The position numbers and the translations under genes are program-made. Below, in pieces: positions 34,542 through 43,644 of a stretch of 64,000 bases of DNA. The notes under the pieces are model-generated. The model worked only from the letters and a program-made list of their open reading frames with translations, was not told where the DNA came from and ran no database searches. Location: positions 1 to 64,000 of the forward strand of contig FOEZ01000012.1 in assembly GCA_900110595.1 (NCBI GenBank), in the 5' to 3' direction. Each line of letters opens with the position of its first letter. The first letter of the stretch is position 1. The DNA comes from Arthrobacter sp. OV608. Its GTDB lineage: Bacteria > Actinomycetota > Actinomycetes > Actinomycetales > Micrococcaceae.

Positions 34542-36176
34542 GTGACTCGACGAAGAGGGATGTCCCTCGCGGGGCAATACCTCGTGCTGCAGTTGCTGAT
34601 CGTGTTGGCGGTCCTGGTGGCGGTGGTGGCCATCTCCCTGGCCCAGTCCGCCGCAACGTTTGAACGGGTGGAGGGCCGGCGCGCGCTCTCTGCCGCCGAA
34701 GCCCTGGGCAACAACCCGGCGGTCCGTGAACTGCTTCCAACGGCCGAGCCCCGCAACGGAGCGGCACTCCCTGCCGTGGCTGAGGCCGTGCGGACGCTGT
34801 CCGGATCGTCCCAGGTGGCGTTGGCGAAACAGGACCGAACCGTGGTTGCCTCCTCGGACCCCAGTTTGCTGGGCGAGAAGCTGGACATTGGGCCGAGCCG
34901 GGTCATGGAGGGCCGCGCCTGGACCGGTGTGGTGGCCGAAAGCAATGCAGCGGTCCTGTCCGCGCACGTCCCGGTGCTGAATGATGCCGGACAGATGATC
35001 GGCATCGCCTCCATCAGCCGGAACTACCCCACCACGCTGGAGCGGCTGGGGGATGCCGTTCCCAACCTTCTCACCTACCTCGGCGTTGCCAGCGTCCTGG
35101 GGGTGGCCGGTTCGCTGCTGCTGTCCCGGCGCGTCAAACGCCAGACCCTGGGTATGGAACCGAGTGAGATTACCGGTTTGGTGGAAAACCGGGAAGCCAT
35201 GCTGCACGGGCTCAAGGAAGGCGTGGTGGCGCTCGATCCGAACGAACGGATCACTGTGGCCAACGACAGCGCCCGCGAACTGCTGGGCCTGCCGGCAGAC
35301 TGCGTGGGCAAGAAGGTTTCATCGCTCCCCGTGGATTCGGCTTTGAAGACGGTCCTCACGCGCAACCAGCCGGACCCCGACCAGCTGGTGCTCGTGGGGG
35401 AGCGGCTGGTGGTCCTGAACCGCGTTCCCATCCGGTCCCGCGGCCGCGAAATAGGCTCGGTGACCACGTTGCGCGACCGCACCGAGATGTCCTCGCTTGA
35501 GCGTGAGCTGGGCGCAACCCGCACCGCCACGGATACGCTCCGCGCGCAGGCCCACGAGTTCGCCAACCAGCTCCACGTGATCTCGGGCCTGATCCAGATC
35601 GGTGAATATGATTCGGTGGTGCAGTTCGTTAATGGCGCCACAGTGGACCGGACCCGGCTCAACGATGAAGTCACCAGCCGCATCCACGATCCCGCCCTCG
35701 CCGCTCTGCTCATTGCCAAATCCAGCCTCGCCACCGAGCGTGGGGTGGCCCTGCAGCTGGATCCCGAATCTGCCCTGCGTCCGGTCAGCGACGAGTTGTC
35801 GCGCGACCTCACCACGGTGGTGGGGAACCTCGTGGACAATGCGTTCGACGCCGTGACAGGACGTCCGGACGCCGCTGTCCGGGTGCTGGTGGAGGAGGGC
35901 CGGGACCCCTTCACCGCAGCCGGCCACGTGACCGTCACTGTGCGGGATAACGGTCCGGGTGTCCCGGACCAGGCGGTGGAGGAGATTTTCCGCCAGGGGT
36001 TTACCACCAAAGATGCCGGGCCCGCGGACGGGCGCGGCTTCGGCCTGGCCCTGTCCCGCGTGGTTTGCCGGAGGTCCGGGGGTGATCTCACTGTGGCCAA
36101 CCACAATGGAGCGGTGTTCACCGCCCGGTTCATCAGAGGTACAACCCAGCCCAAGGGAGGTGCAACAAAGCCATGA
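34542..36176 (+). CDS. CitA/DcuS-type sensor histidine kinase
   Basis: 544 residues. Two membrane helices (about 14-35 and 175-197) flank an extracytoplasmic sensor domain of CitA/DcuS type that binds carboxylates. A PAS domain (about 215-300) precedes the phospho-acceptor segment AQAHEFANQLHVISGL and an HATPase domain with NLVDNAFDAV, DNGPGVP and GRGFGLALSRV. GTG 34542 behind AAAGGACC is chosen; ATG 34560 is also in frame. The stop overlaps the response regulator start (ATGA). Divergent to tctCBA, it most likely senses the transported tricarboxylate. Confidence 0.92.
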   Translation: MTRRRGMSLAGQYLVLQLLIVLAVLVAVVAISLAQSAATFERVEGRRALSAAEALGNNPAVRELLPTAEPRNGAALPAVAEAVRTLSGSSQVALAKQDRTVVASSDPSLLGEKLDIGPSRVMEGRAWTGVVAESNAAVLSAHVPVLNDAGQMIGIASISRNYPTTLERLGDAVPNLLTYLGVASVLGVAGSLLLSRRVKRQTLGMEPSEITGLVENREAMLHGLKEGVVALDPNERITVANDSARELLGLPADCVGKKVSSLPVDSALKTVLTRNQPDPDQLVLVGERLVVLNRVPIRSRGREIGSVTTLRDRTEMSSLERELGATRTATDTLRAQAHEFANQLHVISGLIQIGEYDSVVQFVNGATVDRTRLNDEVTSRIHDPALAALLIAKSSLATERGVALQLDPESALRPVSDELSRDLTTVVGNLVDNAFDAVTGRPDAAVRVLVEEGRDPFTAAGHVTVTVRDNGPGVPDQAVEEIFRQGFTTKDAGPADGRGFGLALSRVVCRRSGGDLTVANHNGAVFTARFIRGTTQPKGGATKP

Positions 36177-36841
36177 TCAAGGTGCTGATCGTTGACGACG
36201 ACTTTATGGTGGCCAAGGTGCACGCAGGCTTCATCCAGCGGACACCCGGGTTCGCGGTGGTGGGCGTGGCGCATACCGGCGCCCAGGCCGTGGTGGAAAC
36301 CGGCCGGCTGCAGCCGGACCTTGTGCTGCTGGACATCCACCTTCCGGACATCAACGGCCTGGACCTTATGCATCAGCTGCGCGATGTTGCCCCGGAACTG
36401 GACGTGCTGGTCATCAGTGCCGCCCGTGAGGTCGAAACAGTACGCAAGGCGCTGCGGGGCGGGATTGTGCACTACCTGATCAAGCCGTTCTCCCAGTCGG
36501 ACCTGCAGGAACGGCTGGAGCATTACCGCAGCGCCTACCAGGGCCTGGACTCCGCCAAGGATGTGGCCGAGCAGTCGGACGTCAACCGGGTGTTTGGCCT
36601 TGACCGGACGGAGCGGCCGCTGCCCAAGGGCTGCAGCATCGAGACGCTGAAGCTGGTGGAGGCCGCCCTGAACGCGGCGGCAGGTGACCTGTCCGCGGCC
36701 GAGGTGGCCGAGCAGGTGGGGACGTCCCGGGTCAGTGCCCGCCGCTACCTCGAATACCTGTATGACGAAGGAACGCTGGACGTCCGGCTCAAGTACGGGG
36801 TGGGGCGCCCGGAGCGGCGCTACGTCCTCAAAGGCCAGTAG
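36173..36841 (+). CDS. CitB/DcuR-type response regulator
   Basis: 222 residues. The receiver domain (about 1-120) has the acidic pair VDDDF, phospho-acceptor Asp54 in LLDIHLPDINGL and Lys in HYLIKPFSQ. The C-terminal helix-turn-helix (about 160-215; LSAAEVAEQVGTSRVSARRY) is of the CitB type. It overlaps its kinase gene by ATGA. It should activate the divergent tctCBA operon when carboxylate is present. Inverted repeats near 34330-34400 are possible binding sites. Confidence 0.94.
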   Translation: MIKVLIVDDDFMVAKVHAGFIQRTPGFAVVGVAHTGAQAVVETGRLQPDLVLLDIHLPDINGLDLMHQLRDVAPELDVLVISAAREVETVRKALRGGIVHYLIKPFSQSDLQERLEHYRSAYQGLDSAKDVAEQSDVNRVFGLDRTERPLPKGCSIETLKLVEAALNAAAGDLSAAEVAEQVGTSRVSARRYLEYLYDEGTLDVRLKYGVGRPERRYVLKGQ

Positions 36842-36848
36842 CCGCCGG

Positions 36849-37802
36849 TCAGCGCAGCAGGGTGTCGATCAGCCGCGCGGCAACTTTCGCGGTCCGGCCG
36901 TCGATATCGAATTCCGGGTTCAGCTCCGCGACGTCAAGATGCAGCAGCTTCCGTGACCGCGCCACCTGGCGGCACACAGCACTGATCACCGGAAGCGGCA
37001 CCCCGAAAGCGGCGGGGGCACTGACACCGGGTGCCACCGCTGCGGGCAGCACGTCAAGGTCGATGGTCAGGTAGAGGACGTCGATGTCCGCGAGGAACCC
37101 TGCCACGAATTCCTGCACCCGGTCCGCTCCGCAGTCCTCATCCAGCAGGTACCGCACGCCCAGTTTCCGTGCCGTCTCGAAGAGGGTGCGGGTGTTGTTG
37201 GGTTCGGAGATTCCGACGACGGCGTAACGGAAGTCCCGCCCGGCGGCTGCTTCCGCGCGGGCCATCTGAAGGAAGGGTGTGCCGGAACTGGGGACGGGCT
37301 CGTCACGCAGGTCGAAGTGGGCGTCCAGGTTCAGCACGCCCAGCCTCAGGCCGCCCTGGACGGCGGCGGATGCGGCAACACCCGAATAGCTCGCATAGGC
37401 GGTTTCGTGGCCGCCGCCCAGCACCACGGTGAGCTGCCCGGCGTCGAGCATGTCCCTCACGGCGCGGCCGGCGCGGTCCTGTCCTGCCTCCAATTCCGAG
37501 CCGGAGACCACCACATCACCGGCGTCCGCCACGGGTCGCTCCAGGTGGTAAGCCAACGGGCCCAGGGCGGCGCGAAGGGCAGCGGGAGCGTTGGCTGCAC
37601 CAACGCGGCCCTTGTTCCGGCGCACCCCCTCGTCGCTGCAAAAGCCGAGCAGCGCTGCAGGCTTTGTTCCGGGGCCGGCCGACGGTCCGGCGTCGTACGC
37701 TTTTACCGCCTGCCACCAGCGGAGGTGCCCTGCACCGTCGCCATCAAACCTGCCGGTCCAGGGCTGGGGCGGGACGTCGACGGCAGGGGTTGAGGAAGGC
37801 AT
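36849..37802 (-). CDS. hutG: Formimidoylglutamase (arginase/agmatinase superfamily)
   Basis: 317 residues of the ureohydrolase fold. Metal ligands are visible in GGGHETAYASYSG, LNLDAHFDLRD and LTIDLDVLPAAVAPG, coordinating the di-manganese centre. RNKGRVGAANAPAALRAAL near the N-terminus and LLHLDVAELNPEFD near the end fit HutG (formimidoylglutamate to glutamate and formamide). It is single, convergent with the response regulator gene and 8 kb from hutUH, on the opposite strand. Agmatinase is the alternative; HutG is favoured because this region contains other hut genes. Confidence 0.85.
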   Translation of the reverse strand: MPSSTPAVDVPPQPWTGRFDGDGAGHLRWWQAVKAYDAGPSAGPGTKPAALLGFCSDEGVRRNKGRVGAANAPAALRAALGPLAYHLERPVADAGDVVVSGSELEAGQDRAGRAVRDMLDAGQLTVVLGGGHETAYASYSGVAASAAVQGGLRLGVLNLDAHFDLRDEPVPSSGTPFLQMARAEAAAGRDFRYAVVGISEPNNTRTLFETARKLGVRYLLDEDCGADRVQEFVAGFLADIDVLYLTIDLDVLPAAVAPGVSAPAAFGVPLPVISAVCRQVARSRKLLHLDVAELNPEFDIDGRTAKVAARLIDTLLR

Positions 37803-37978
37803 GGTTCAAGCTCACCGCATGCCGGGGACGAAAACCAGCAACGGGGCCGTGATGGTGTCTGGAATTCAAGAAGCTGCCGGCGGAAACCGGAGAGGCTAAG
37901 GTGGAGCAATCCCTTCCGGGACCATGCCATCTTGCCGCGCCACGAGGGCGCCATCGACCCAGGCCGGAGAACATCACC

Positions 37979-39283
37979 GTGTTTGAAGCCCCCAACATCC
38001 TGTTTGCCGCTGCCGGACTTGCCGTGTTCACCGCCGCTGTGCTCCCCAAACTGCTGCGCGACATGCCCTTCTCCATGCCGATGGTTTTCCTCGGGGCGGG
38101 CATGGGCGCGTTTGCCCTGATTCCCACCCTTCCGGACCCGGACCCCGTAGCGCACGGCGACTTTGTCCTTCACCTCTCGGAAATTTGCGTGATCATTTCG
38201 CTGATGGGCGCCGGGCTGGCGCTGGACCGGCCCGTGGGGCGGCGGCAGTGGTCAACTACCTGGCGCCTGCTGGGGATCGCCATGCCGTTGTGCATCATCG
38301 GACTGACCCTGCTGGGGATGTGGTTGCTGGGGCTGGGCCTCGGCGCCGCCCTGCTGGTGGCGTCCAGCCTGGCGCCCACGGACCCCGTCCTTGCCTCCGA
38401 GGTGCAGGTGGGCGAGCCCGCGGACGAAGACGGCGGCACCAACAAGGAGGACGAGGTCCGTTTTGGCCTCACCTCCGAAGCCGGCCTCAACGACGGACTG
38501 GCCTTCCCCTTCGTCTACCTTGCCATCGCCATCAGCATCGCCGGCTCAGCTCCATCTGACTGGTTCGCGGAATGGTTCGGCGTGGATGTGCTGTGGCGGC
38601 TTGCCCTCGGCCTGCTGGTGGGCTTCCTGACCGGCAAGGTCCTGGCCAGGCTCTTCTTCTCCGCCCGCGCCGACAGCCTGCGGCTGTCCAACCACTCCGA
38701 GGGCTTCGTGGCGCTCGCCGCCACTTTCCTGGCCTACGGCGTCACCGAGATGGTGGAGGGCTACGGGTTCATTGCCGTGTTTGTCTGCGCCGTGACCATC
38801 CGCGCCGCAGAACGCACACATGGGTACCACCGGGTGCTGCACTCCTATGTGGAACAGCTCGAACGGCTCCTCACCGTGGTGATCCTGGTCCTGTTGGGCG
38901 GCGCAATCGCCCGCGGGCTGCTGGCGGGAATCGGCTGGGCCGAGGTGCTGGTGGCGCTCGCATTCCTGCTGGTGGTGCGGCCCCTGGCGGGCTGGCTCGG
39001 GCTGCTGGGCGGCAAGACCGGCCCGCGGGAACGGATTGCCCTCTCGTTCTTCGGAATCCGCGGAATCGGCTCCCTGTACTACCTCTCCTATGCCCTGGGC
39101 AAGGGCCGCTTTGCAGACCAGGCGGAGTGGCTGTGGGCTTTTGTGGGCCTGGTGGTGGCGCTCTCAATCGTGATCCATGGCGCCACCACCTCACCGCTGA
39201 TGAACCGGCTGGACAGGCTGCGCGTTGTCAGGGCCAGGGCGGTCTCCGGAGATGAGGGGCTGGCCCCCAACACCCCTGTGTAG
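37979..39283 (+). CDS. Cation:proton antiporter (CPA1/NhaP type)
   Basis: 434 residues with 12-13 hydrophobic helices. LMGAGLALDRPVGRRQW, VASSLAPTDPVLASEVQVG, FGLTSEAGLNDGLAFPFVYL (ND pair) and FGIRGIGSLYYL are CPA1 (NhaP/NhaK-type) signatures. It exchanges Na+ or K+ for H+ at the cytoplasmic membrane. GTG 37979 behind CCGGAGAACATCACC is chosen; the ATG-like upstream extension to 37901 has no ribosome site and does not look coding. Convergent with the NCS2 permease gene, seven bases apart. Confidence 0.88.
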   Translation: MFEAPNILFAAAGLAVFTAAVLPKLLRDMPFSMPMVFLGAGMGAFALIPTLPDPDPVAHGDFVLHLSEICVIISLMGAGLALDRPVGRRQWSTTWRLLGIAMPLCIIGLTLLGMWLLGLGLGAALLVASSLAPTDPVLASEVQVGEPADEDGGTNKEDEVRFGLTSEAGLNDGLAFPFVYLAIAISIAGSAPSDWFAEWFGVDVLWRLALGLLVGFLTGKVLARLFFSARADSLRLSNHSEGFVALAATFLAYGVTEMVEGYGFIAVFVCAVTIRAAERTHGYHRVLHSYVEQLERLLTVVILVLLGGAIARGLLAGIGWAEVLVALAFLLVVRPLAGWLGLLGGKTGPRERIALSFFGIRGIGSLYYLSYALGKGRFADQAEWLWAFVGLVVALSIVIHGATTSPLMNRLDRLRVVRARAVSGDEGLAPNTPV

Positions 39284-39290
39284 GCGGTTG

Positions 39291-40733
39291 CTACATTCCG
39301 ACGGCGGCCTCGATGGGACCAATCGCGAAGAACAGCAGGAACGCCCCGGCCACCGCCCACATCAGGGGGTGGATGTCCTTGACCCGGCCCTGGACGGTGC
39401 GGATCAGGACGTAGGCGATGAAGCCGGCACCGAGGCCGTTGGCGATCGAGTAGGTGAACGGCATCAGCGAGAAGGTGAGGAAGGCAGGGATGGCGATGCC
39501 CCAGTCCTGCCAGTCGATCTTGCCCACCTGGGAGACCATCATGAAGCCCACCACCACCAGGGCCGGAGCCACGGCTTCGAAGGGCACCAGGTTGATGAGC
39601 GGGGTGAAGAACATGGCCACGAGGAACAAAAGGCCCGTGACGATCGAGGCGATGCCCGTCCGGGCGCCTTCACCGATTCCGGCGCCCGCCTCGACGTAGA
39701 TCTGGTTGGAGGACACCGACGCGCCGCCGCCGGCGATGGCGCCGAGGGCGTCCACCTGCAGGACGCGGTCGACGTCGGGAATGTTGCCGTGCTCGTCCAC
39801 CGTGCCGGCTTCATTGGCCAGGCCCACCATGGTGCCCATGGCGTCGAAGAAGATGCTGAGCAGAATCACAAAGGCCAGCAGGGTGGCAGCCACAAAGCCG
39901 AGGTGCTGGAAGGCGCCGAATGGGTTGGCCTTGCCGATCAGGGACAGGTCCGGGGCTGCCCATTCGCTGAAGGCGGGGGCCACCAGGGACCAGCCCTGGG
40001 GGTTGAAGGGCTTGCCCGGCTGCACGCTGGGGCCGATGTGCAGCGTCATCTCCACGACCACCGCGATGACGGTGGAGCTGATGATGCCGATCAGGATTGC
40101 TCCCTTGACCTTCCGGACCACCAGCGCGATGGTCAGGACCAGGCCAAACACGAACACGGCGGTGGGCCAGCCAAGGAGCTTGCCCTCGAAGCCGAGGCCA
40201 ACCGGAACCGTGGTCCCGGCCACGTCCGGGATGCGCCGGACGAAGCCGGCGTTGACCAGTCCGATCAGGGCAATGAACAAACCGATGCCCACCACGATCG
40301 CCGTCTTCAGGCCCTCCGGAACAGCTTTGAACACCGCGGTGCGGAACCCGGTGAGGACCAGGATCAGCATGGTGACGCCGGACATCACTACCAGGCCCAT
40401 CATGTCCGGCCACGTCAGGCCAGGATTGGTGGCAACGGTGACTGCAACAAAGGCGTTGACACCCAGCCCGGTGGCCAGTGCGAAGGGGTGCTTGGCCCAG
40501 GCTCCCATGAGGATGGTGAGGATGCCGGCAACAAAAGCGGTGACGGCGGCAACGGCGGGAAATCCGAGAGTGGTGCCGCTTGAGTCCGGGCCGGAGAGGA
40601 TCAGGGGGTTCAACACCACGATGTAGCTCATGGCGAAGAACGTGGCGAAGCCTCCGCGGATCTCGCGCGAGAGGTTGGAACCGCGCTCGGTGATCATGAA
40701 ATACCGGTCCAGGGCAGAGCCTTGCTTAAGCAT
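39291..40733 (-). CDS. NCS2-family nucleobase permease (AzgA type)
   Basis: 480 residues with about 13 membrane helices. GGFATFFAMSYIVVLNPLIL is the AzgA (hypoxanthine/guanine/adenine) NCS2 helix 1 signature, and NQIYVEAGAGIGEGARTGIASIV is the second conserved segment with the substrate-binding region. It imports purines with protons. GGAGG lies five bases upstream of the ATG at 40733. It is monocistronic and divergent from the CopC gene. The specific base is not readable. Confidence 0.9.
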   Translation of the reverse strand: MLKQGSALDRYFMITERGSNLSREIRGGFATFFAMSYIVVLNPLILSGPDSSGTTLGFPAVAAVTAFVAGILTILMGAWAKHPFALATGLGVNAFVAVTVATNPGLTWPDMMGLVVMSGVTMLILVLTGFRTAVFKAVPEGLKTAIVVGIGLFIALIGLVNAGFVRRIPDVAGTTVPVGLGFEGKLLGWPTAVFVFGLVLTIALVVRKVKGAILIGIISSTVIAVVVEMTLHIGPSVQPGKPFNPQGWSLVAPAFSEWAAPDLSLIGKANPFGAFQHLGFVAATLLAFVILLSIFFDAMGTMVGLANEAGTVDEHGNIPDVDRVLQVDALGAIAGGGASVSSNQIYVEAGAGIGEGARTGIASIVTGLLFLVAMFFTPLINLVPFEAVAPALVVVGFMMVSQVGKIDWQDWGIAIPAFLTFSLMPFTYSIANGLGAGFIAYVLIRTVQGRVKDIHPLMWAVAGAFLLFFAIGPIEAAVGM

Positions 40734-40846
40734 TAGTCCTCCGGGGAAGTCTGTGGGGATACCTGAATCCTATGGTGACTTTGGCGGAGAGCCCGCCAAT
40801 TTCGCCTAGTCTGTTAGGAAGCCAACACCAAGGGAGCAGTCCAAGC

Positions 40847-41452
40847 ATGGGTTCCATCCGCCGCCAGTTACTGGGCTTTGTGCTCGGGTCCTTCGTTTGC
40901 GCCGCCGCCTTCCTGGGCCTGGCCGGTCCGGCCGCCGCGCACGACGCCGCCGAATCCAGCAGCCCCGCCCAGGGTGCCTCGGTGGCGGTAGTGCCGGAGC
41001 AGGTGTCTGTGACCTTCAGTAACAACCCGCTCGGGATCGGCTCATCCTTCTCCGTCAAGGACGCCTCGGGCGTGGAGTGGGCCGACGGGGCCGTGGAAAT
41101 TGTGGACAACGAAGCCCGCCAGAAACTCAAGGCCGGGGCTCCTGCCGGGCAGTACACGGTCGCGTGGCGGGTGGTCAGCTCTGATTCGCACCCCATCGAA
41201 GGGACCTTCAGCTTCACGGCCGCTGCGGCGGCCGGCGGGGCTGCTCCGGCAGCCACAACGACGGCGGCGGCAACTGTTCCTGCCATCGGAACCGCCCAGC
41301 CGGGAAAGACAGCGGCGCCGGAGCCCACAGGCTCGGGCGAGCCGTTCCAATGGAGCATCGTGATTTTCGCCGCTGCCGCGGTGGGGTTGCTTGCCACCCT
41401 CGCCATCCTGGCCCGCCGCAGGCTCACGGCAGGCAGTGATGACGAGCGCTGA
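40847..41452 (+). CDS. copC: CopC-domain copper-binding membrane-anchored protein
   Basis: 201 residues. A signal peptide (residues 1-33) ends in GPAAAHD, exposing the His that coordinates copper after cleavage. The CopC domain (about 33-125) has SSPAQGASVAVVPEQVSVTFS and SSDSHPIEGTFSF with the second His ligand. A Thr/Ala-rich linker leads to a C-terminal membrane helix (about 170-190) with RRRLTAGS. It binds copper on the outer face. AAGGGAGCAGTCCAAGC precedes ATG 40847. No CopD partner adjoins it. Confidence 0.85.
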   Translation: MGSIRRQLLGFVLGSFVCAAAFLGLAGPAAAHDAAESSSPAQGASVAVVPEQVSVTFSNNPLGIGSSFSVKDASGVEWADGAVEIVDNEARQKLKAGAPAGQYTVAWRVVSSDSHPIEGTFSFTAAAAAGGAAPAATTTAAATVPAIGTAQPGKTAAPEPTGSGEPFQWSIVIFAAAAVGLLATLAILARRRLTAGSDDER

Positions 41453-41455
41453 GCG

Positions 41456-42091
41456 CTAACAGGGCAGGATCGCCAGGCTGCCGGTGAATGCGGCGCCAAC
41501 ACTGTCCGGGTTGACCTTGGCGGAAATGGCGTGGCCCACCGTTTTGGCCTGGCGCAGCACCTCCTTGGGTGAAGGGGTGATCAGTTCGCCCACTCCCACC
41601 AGGTAGATGCCGATGGCACGCATGGCAGCGACGACGTTGCGGCCCACAGTGATGCCGAAGTCGTTGATCATCCGCCGCAGCTGGCTGTGGGCGCAGCGCG
41701 TCAGCACGATGTGGTCAGCGATCAGGACGCCGGTGGGCGTGTGCACCTCCCACTGCGGAACGGCTGTGCCCCCCGGAAGGCCCTCCACCATGGTCAATTG
41801 GACAGCCCTGGTGGTGTTCCGGACATCCACGTCGTGGCTGGCTGCATAGTTGCGAAGGTGGCGCAGGATTTCGTTCCGTTCACGAAGGGTGACGGGGTCC
41901 GCCGCGTCGCAGCGCTGCAGGGAGGCGGTGTTGGCCGGCTGCGCGGCACCCAGGAGGTCCAGCCCGTCCACCACGATGGAGTCAACTCCGCGGCGGCACA
42001 GTTCGGCTGCCACAGCCAGGCCGGACAGCCCGGTGCCAATGATCACAGTGGTGGTCTGCTCGGTCCCGGCATTCCCAGGCATGCTTGACAC
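41456..42091 (-). CDS. Short FAD/NAD(P)-binding flavoprotein-like protein (possibly truncated)
   Basis: 211 residues. The N-terminal dinucleotide fold TTVIIGTGLSGLAVAAELCRRG matches FAD-dependent oxidoreductases. Such proteins normally run to 350-600 residues; here the sequence ends in VNPDSVGAAFTGSLAILPC with no substrate domain, so it is either a specialised short form or a fragment. GTG 42091 sits behind GGAGGGAAACTGTA. Convergent with copC with three bases between. No copper-related motif is visible. Function unknown. Confidence 0.6.
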   Translation of the reverse strand: MSSMPGNAGTEQTTTVIIGTGLSGLAVAAELCRRGVDSIVVDGLDLLGAAQPANTASLQRCDAADPVTLRERNEILRHLRNYAASHDVDVRNTTRAVQLTMVEGLPGGTAVPQWEVHTPTGVLIADHIVLTRCAHSQLRRMINDFGITVGRNVVAAMRAIGIYLVGVGELITPSPKEVLRQAKTVGHAISAKVNPDSVGAAFTGSLAILPC

Positions 42092-42575
42092 TACAGTTTC
42101 CCTCCTTCGAAGATTCGGCAGGTGCAGGCGTCGTCGCCCGCGCGCGTCCCGTTACCCCCAAAGTCCGGCCGCAGTGCATGGCCGGGCAGCGCTCACTTGC
42201 ATGTGCAGCTGGCGTCCCGGACCAACAATGTCCTGAAGACTACAGAACAATTCCGGTGCTGGATAGCCCAATCCGGAAACATTCACCTGCGGGTGAACAC
42301 GCTTTCCGTCACACCCCCGAAAGGGCGGGGTTTGGCTGCCGAAATGGGCGGACCGGCCCCGTCGAAAGCGTGCGGCCCCTGGCGCCGGAAGCCTGTGGAT
42401 AACCTCCCCTGTCCGGCCCTGAACAGGCTTGCTAAGGGACGGTGGACGGAGAATAGTGAGAACTGGAAGCAGGCCCTTCCTTCGCAGCGGCTGCCGCTGA
42501 ACGGGTGCACGGGGAAGGGTGCGGTTTCTGGCAGAATAGCCGCAACATACGGCAGTATCGCGAGGAGGCGGCCCC
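42092..42575. other. 484-bp non-coding region with palindromes
   Basis: No convincing gene. It holds the perfect palindrome TTCACCTGCGGGTGAA (42292-42307), an inverted pair TTCCGG/CCGGAA at about 42251-42288 and a single DnaA-box-like TGTGGATAA (42394-42402). It contains the divergent promoters for the flavoprotein gene (42091) and the universal stress protein gene (42576). No obvious -10/-35 pair was identified. Confidence 0.5.
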
Positions 42576-43613
42576 ATGGGCGCACAAGAGTTGCATCCGG
42601 ACCCGGCGCGGGACAATGGTGGTGCTCCTGCCGCTCCCGACGGGATTGTTGTTGGCGTGGACGGCTCGGAACATGGCCAGTGCGCCCTGGTCTGGGCAGC
42701 CCGCGAAGCGCAGCGCCGCCGCCGCCCCCTGCATATCGTGACCGCGTATTCCGTGCCCATCTTCGCCGCCTCCGGCCTGGACGGTGGATACGCCACTGTG
42801 GATGATTCCGTGATCCGCGAGGGCGCGGAAGCCGTGGTCAAGCAGGCGGTGGAGAAGGTTTCCAGGTATGACATCGACGTGAGCGCCTCTGTGGAGAACG
42901 GGGATGCCTCGGGTGTGTTGCTGGAGATGTCCCGAACCGCGGAGCTTCTGGTCTTCGGAACCAGGGGCAGGGGCGGATTTGTGGGCAGGCTCCTGGGTTC
43001 AGTCAGCAGCGCGCTGCCGGCCCACGCAAAATGCCCCACCGTTACGGTGCCCCTGGTGTGTTCTGACCGCCTGGGTGAAACGACCGAGGACAAACGGATC
43101 AGGGCCGAACAGGCCAAAGCCGGGCACCGGCGCGTGGACAACGTGGTGGTGGTCGGCGTTGACGGCTCGGAGCAGGCCCGGGTTGCGGTCCTTGAAGCCG
43201 CGGACCAGGCCGAGCGGCTGGGCGCGTCGCTCCGCGTGGTGTGCGCTGTTCCCCAGTACAGCGGTTCACTGGCCTGGGTACCCGCCCCCATGGACCGGAA
43301 GGCGCTCTTCGCAGACATCCAGGTGACCCTGGACGCCGGCATGGCCTGGCTGAGGAGCCACTACCCCGGCCTTGCCGCGGAATGCGAACTGCTGGACGGT
43401 TCCCCCGTGGATGTGCTGGTGGACGCCAGCCGGCACGTGGAGTTGGTGGTGGTGGGCACGCGCGGCCGCGGCGGCTTCACGGGCATGCTGCTGGGGTCCA
43501 CTTCGGACGGCGTCCTCCACCATGCGAAGGGACCGGTGATGGTGGTTCCGGACCGTGAGGACCCGCGGCTGGCCGACAGGGCACGTTTCGGGCCCATCCT
43601 CGGCGCAGCCTGA
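42576..43613 (+). CDS. Universal stress protein, tandem UspA domains
   Basis: 345 residues with two UspA domains (about 20-165 and 185-335). Domain 1 has IVVGVDGSEHGQCALVWAAR and GTRGRGGFVGRLLGSVSSAL; domain 2 has VVVVGVDGSEQARVAVLEAA and GTRGRGGFTGMLLGSTSDGV. These are ATP-binding (GxGGFxGxLLGS) loops in both halves. A GAGGCGG ribosome-like stretch precedes ATG 42576. It lies 31 bp before the RPH-like gene and may be co-transcribed. Cytoplasmic stress-response role. Confidence 0.92.
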   Translation: MGAQELHPDPARDNGGAPAAPDGIVVGVDGSEHGQCALVWAAREAQRRRRPLHIVTAYSVPIFAASGLDGGYATVDDSVIREGAEAVVKQAVEKVSRYDIDVSASVENGDASGVLLEMSRTAELLVFGTRGRGGFVGRLLGSVSSALPAHAKCPTVTVPLVCSDRLGETTEDKRIRAEQAKAGHRRVDNVVVVGVDGSEQARVAVLEAADQAERLGASLRVVCAVPQYSGSLAWVPAPMDRKALFADIQVTLDAGMAWLRSHYPGLAAECELLDGSPVDVLVDASRHVELVVVGTRGRGGFTGMLLGSTSDGVLHHAKGPVMVVPDREDPRLADRARFGPILGAA

Positions 43614-43644
43614 TCCGGCCCGGCCGCTTCGACAGCGCCACACC

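Noticed and set aside
37801..37899. Small plus-strand ORF before the cation antiporter
   Set aside because: No ribosome site, no conservation signal visible; the antiporter start at 37979 is well supported on its own.
42394..42402. DnaA box TGTGGATAA, and TTATCCACA at 23789-23797
   Set aside because: Isolated single boxes; about one is expected by chance in 64 kb on both strands. No AT-rich unwinding region or dnaA/dnaN nearby.
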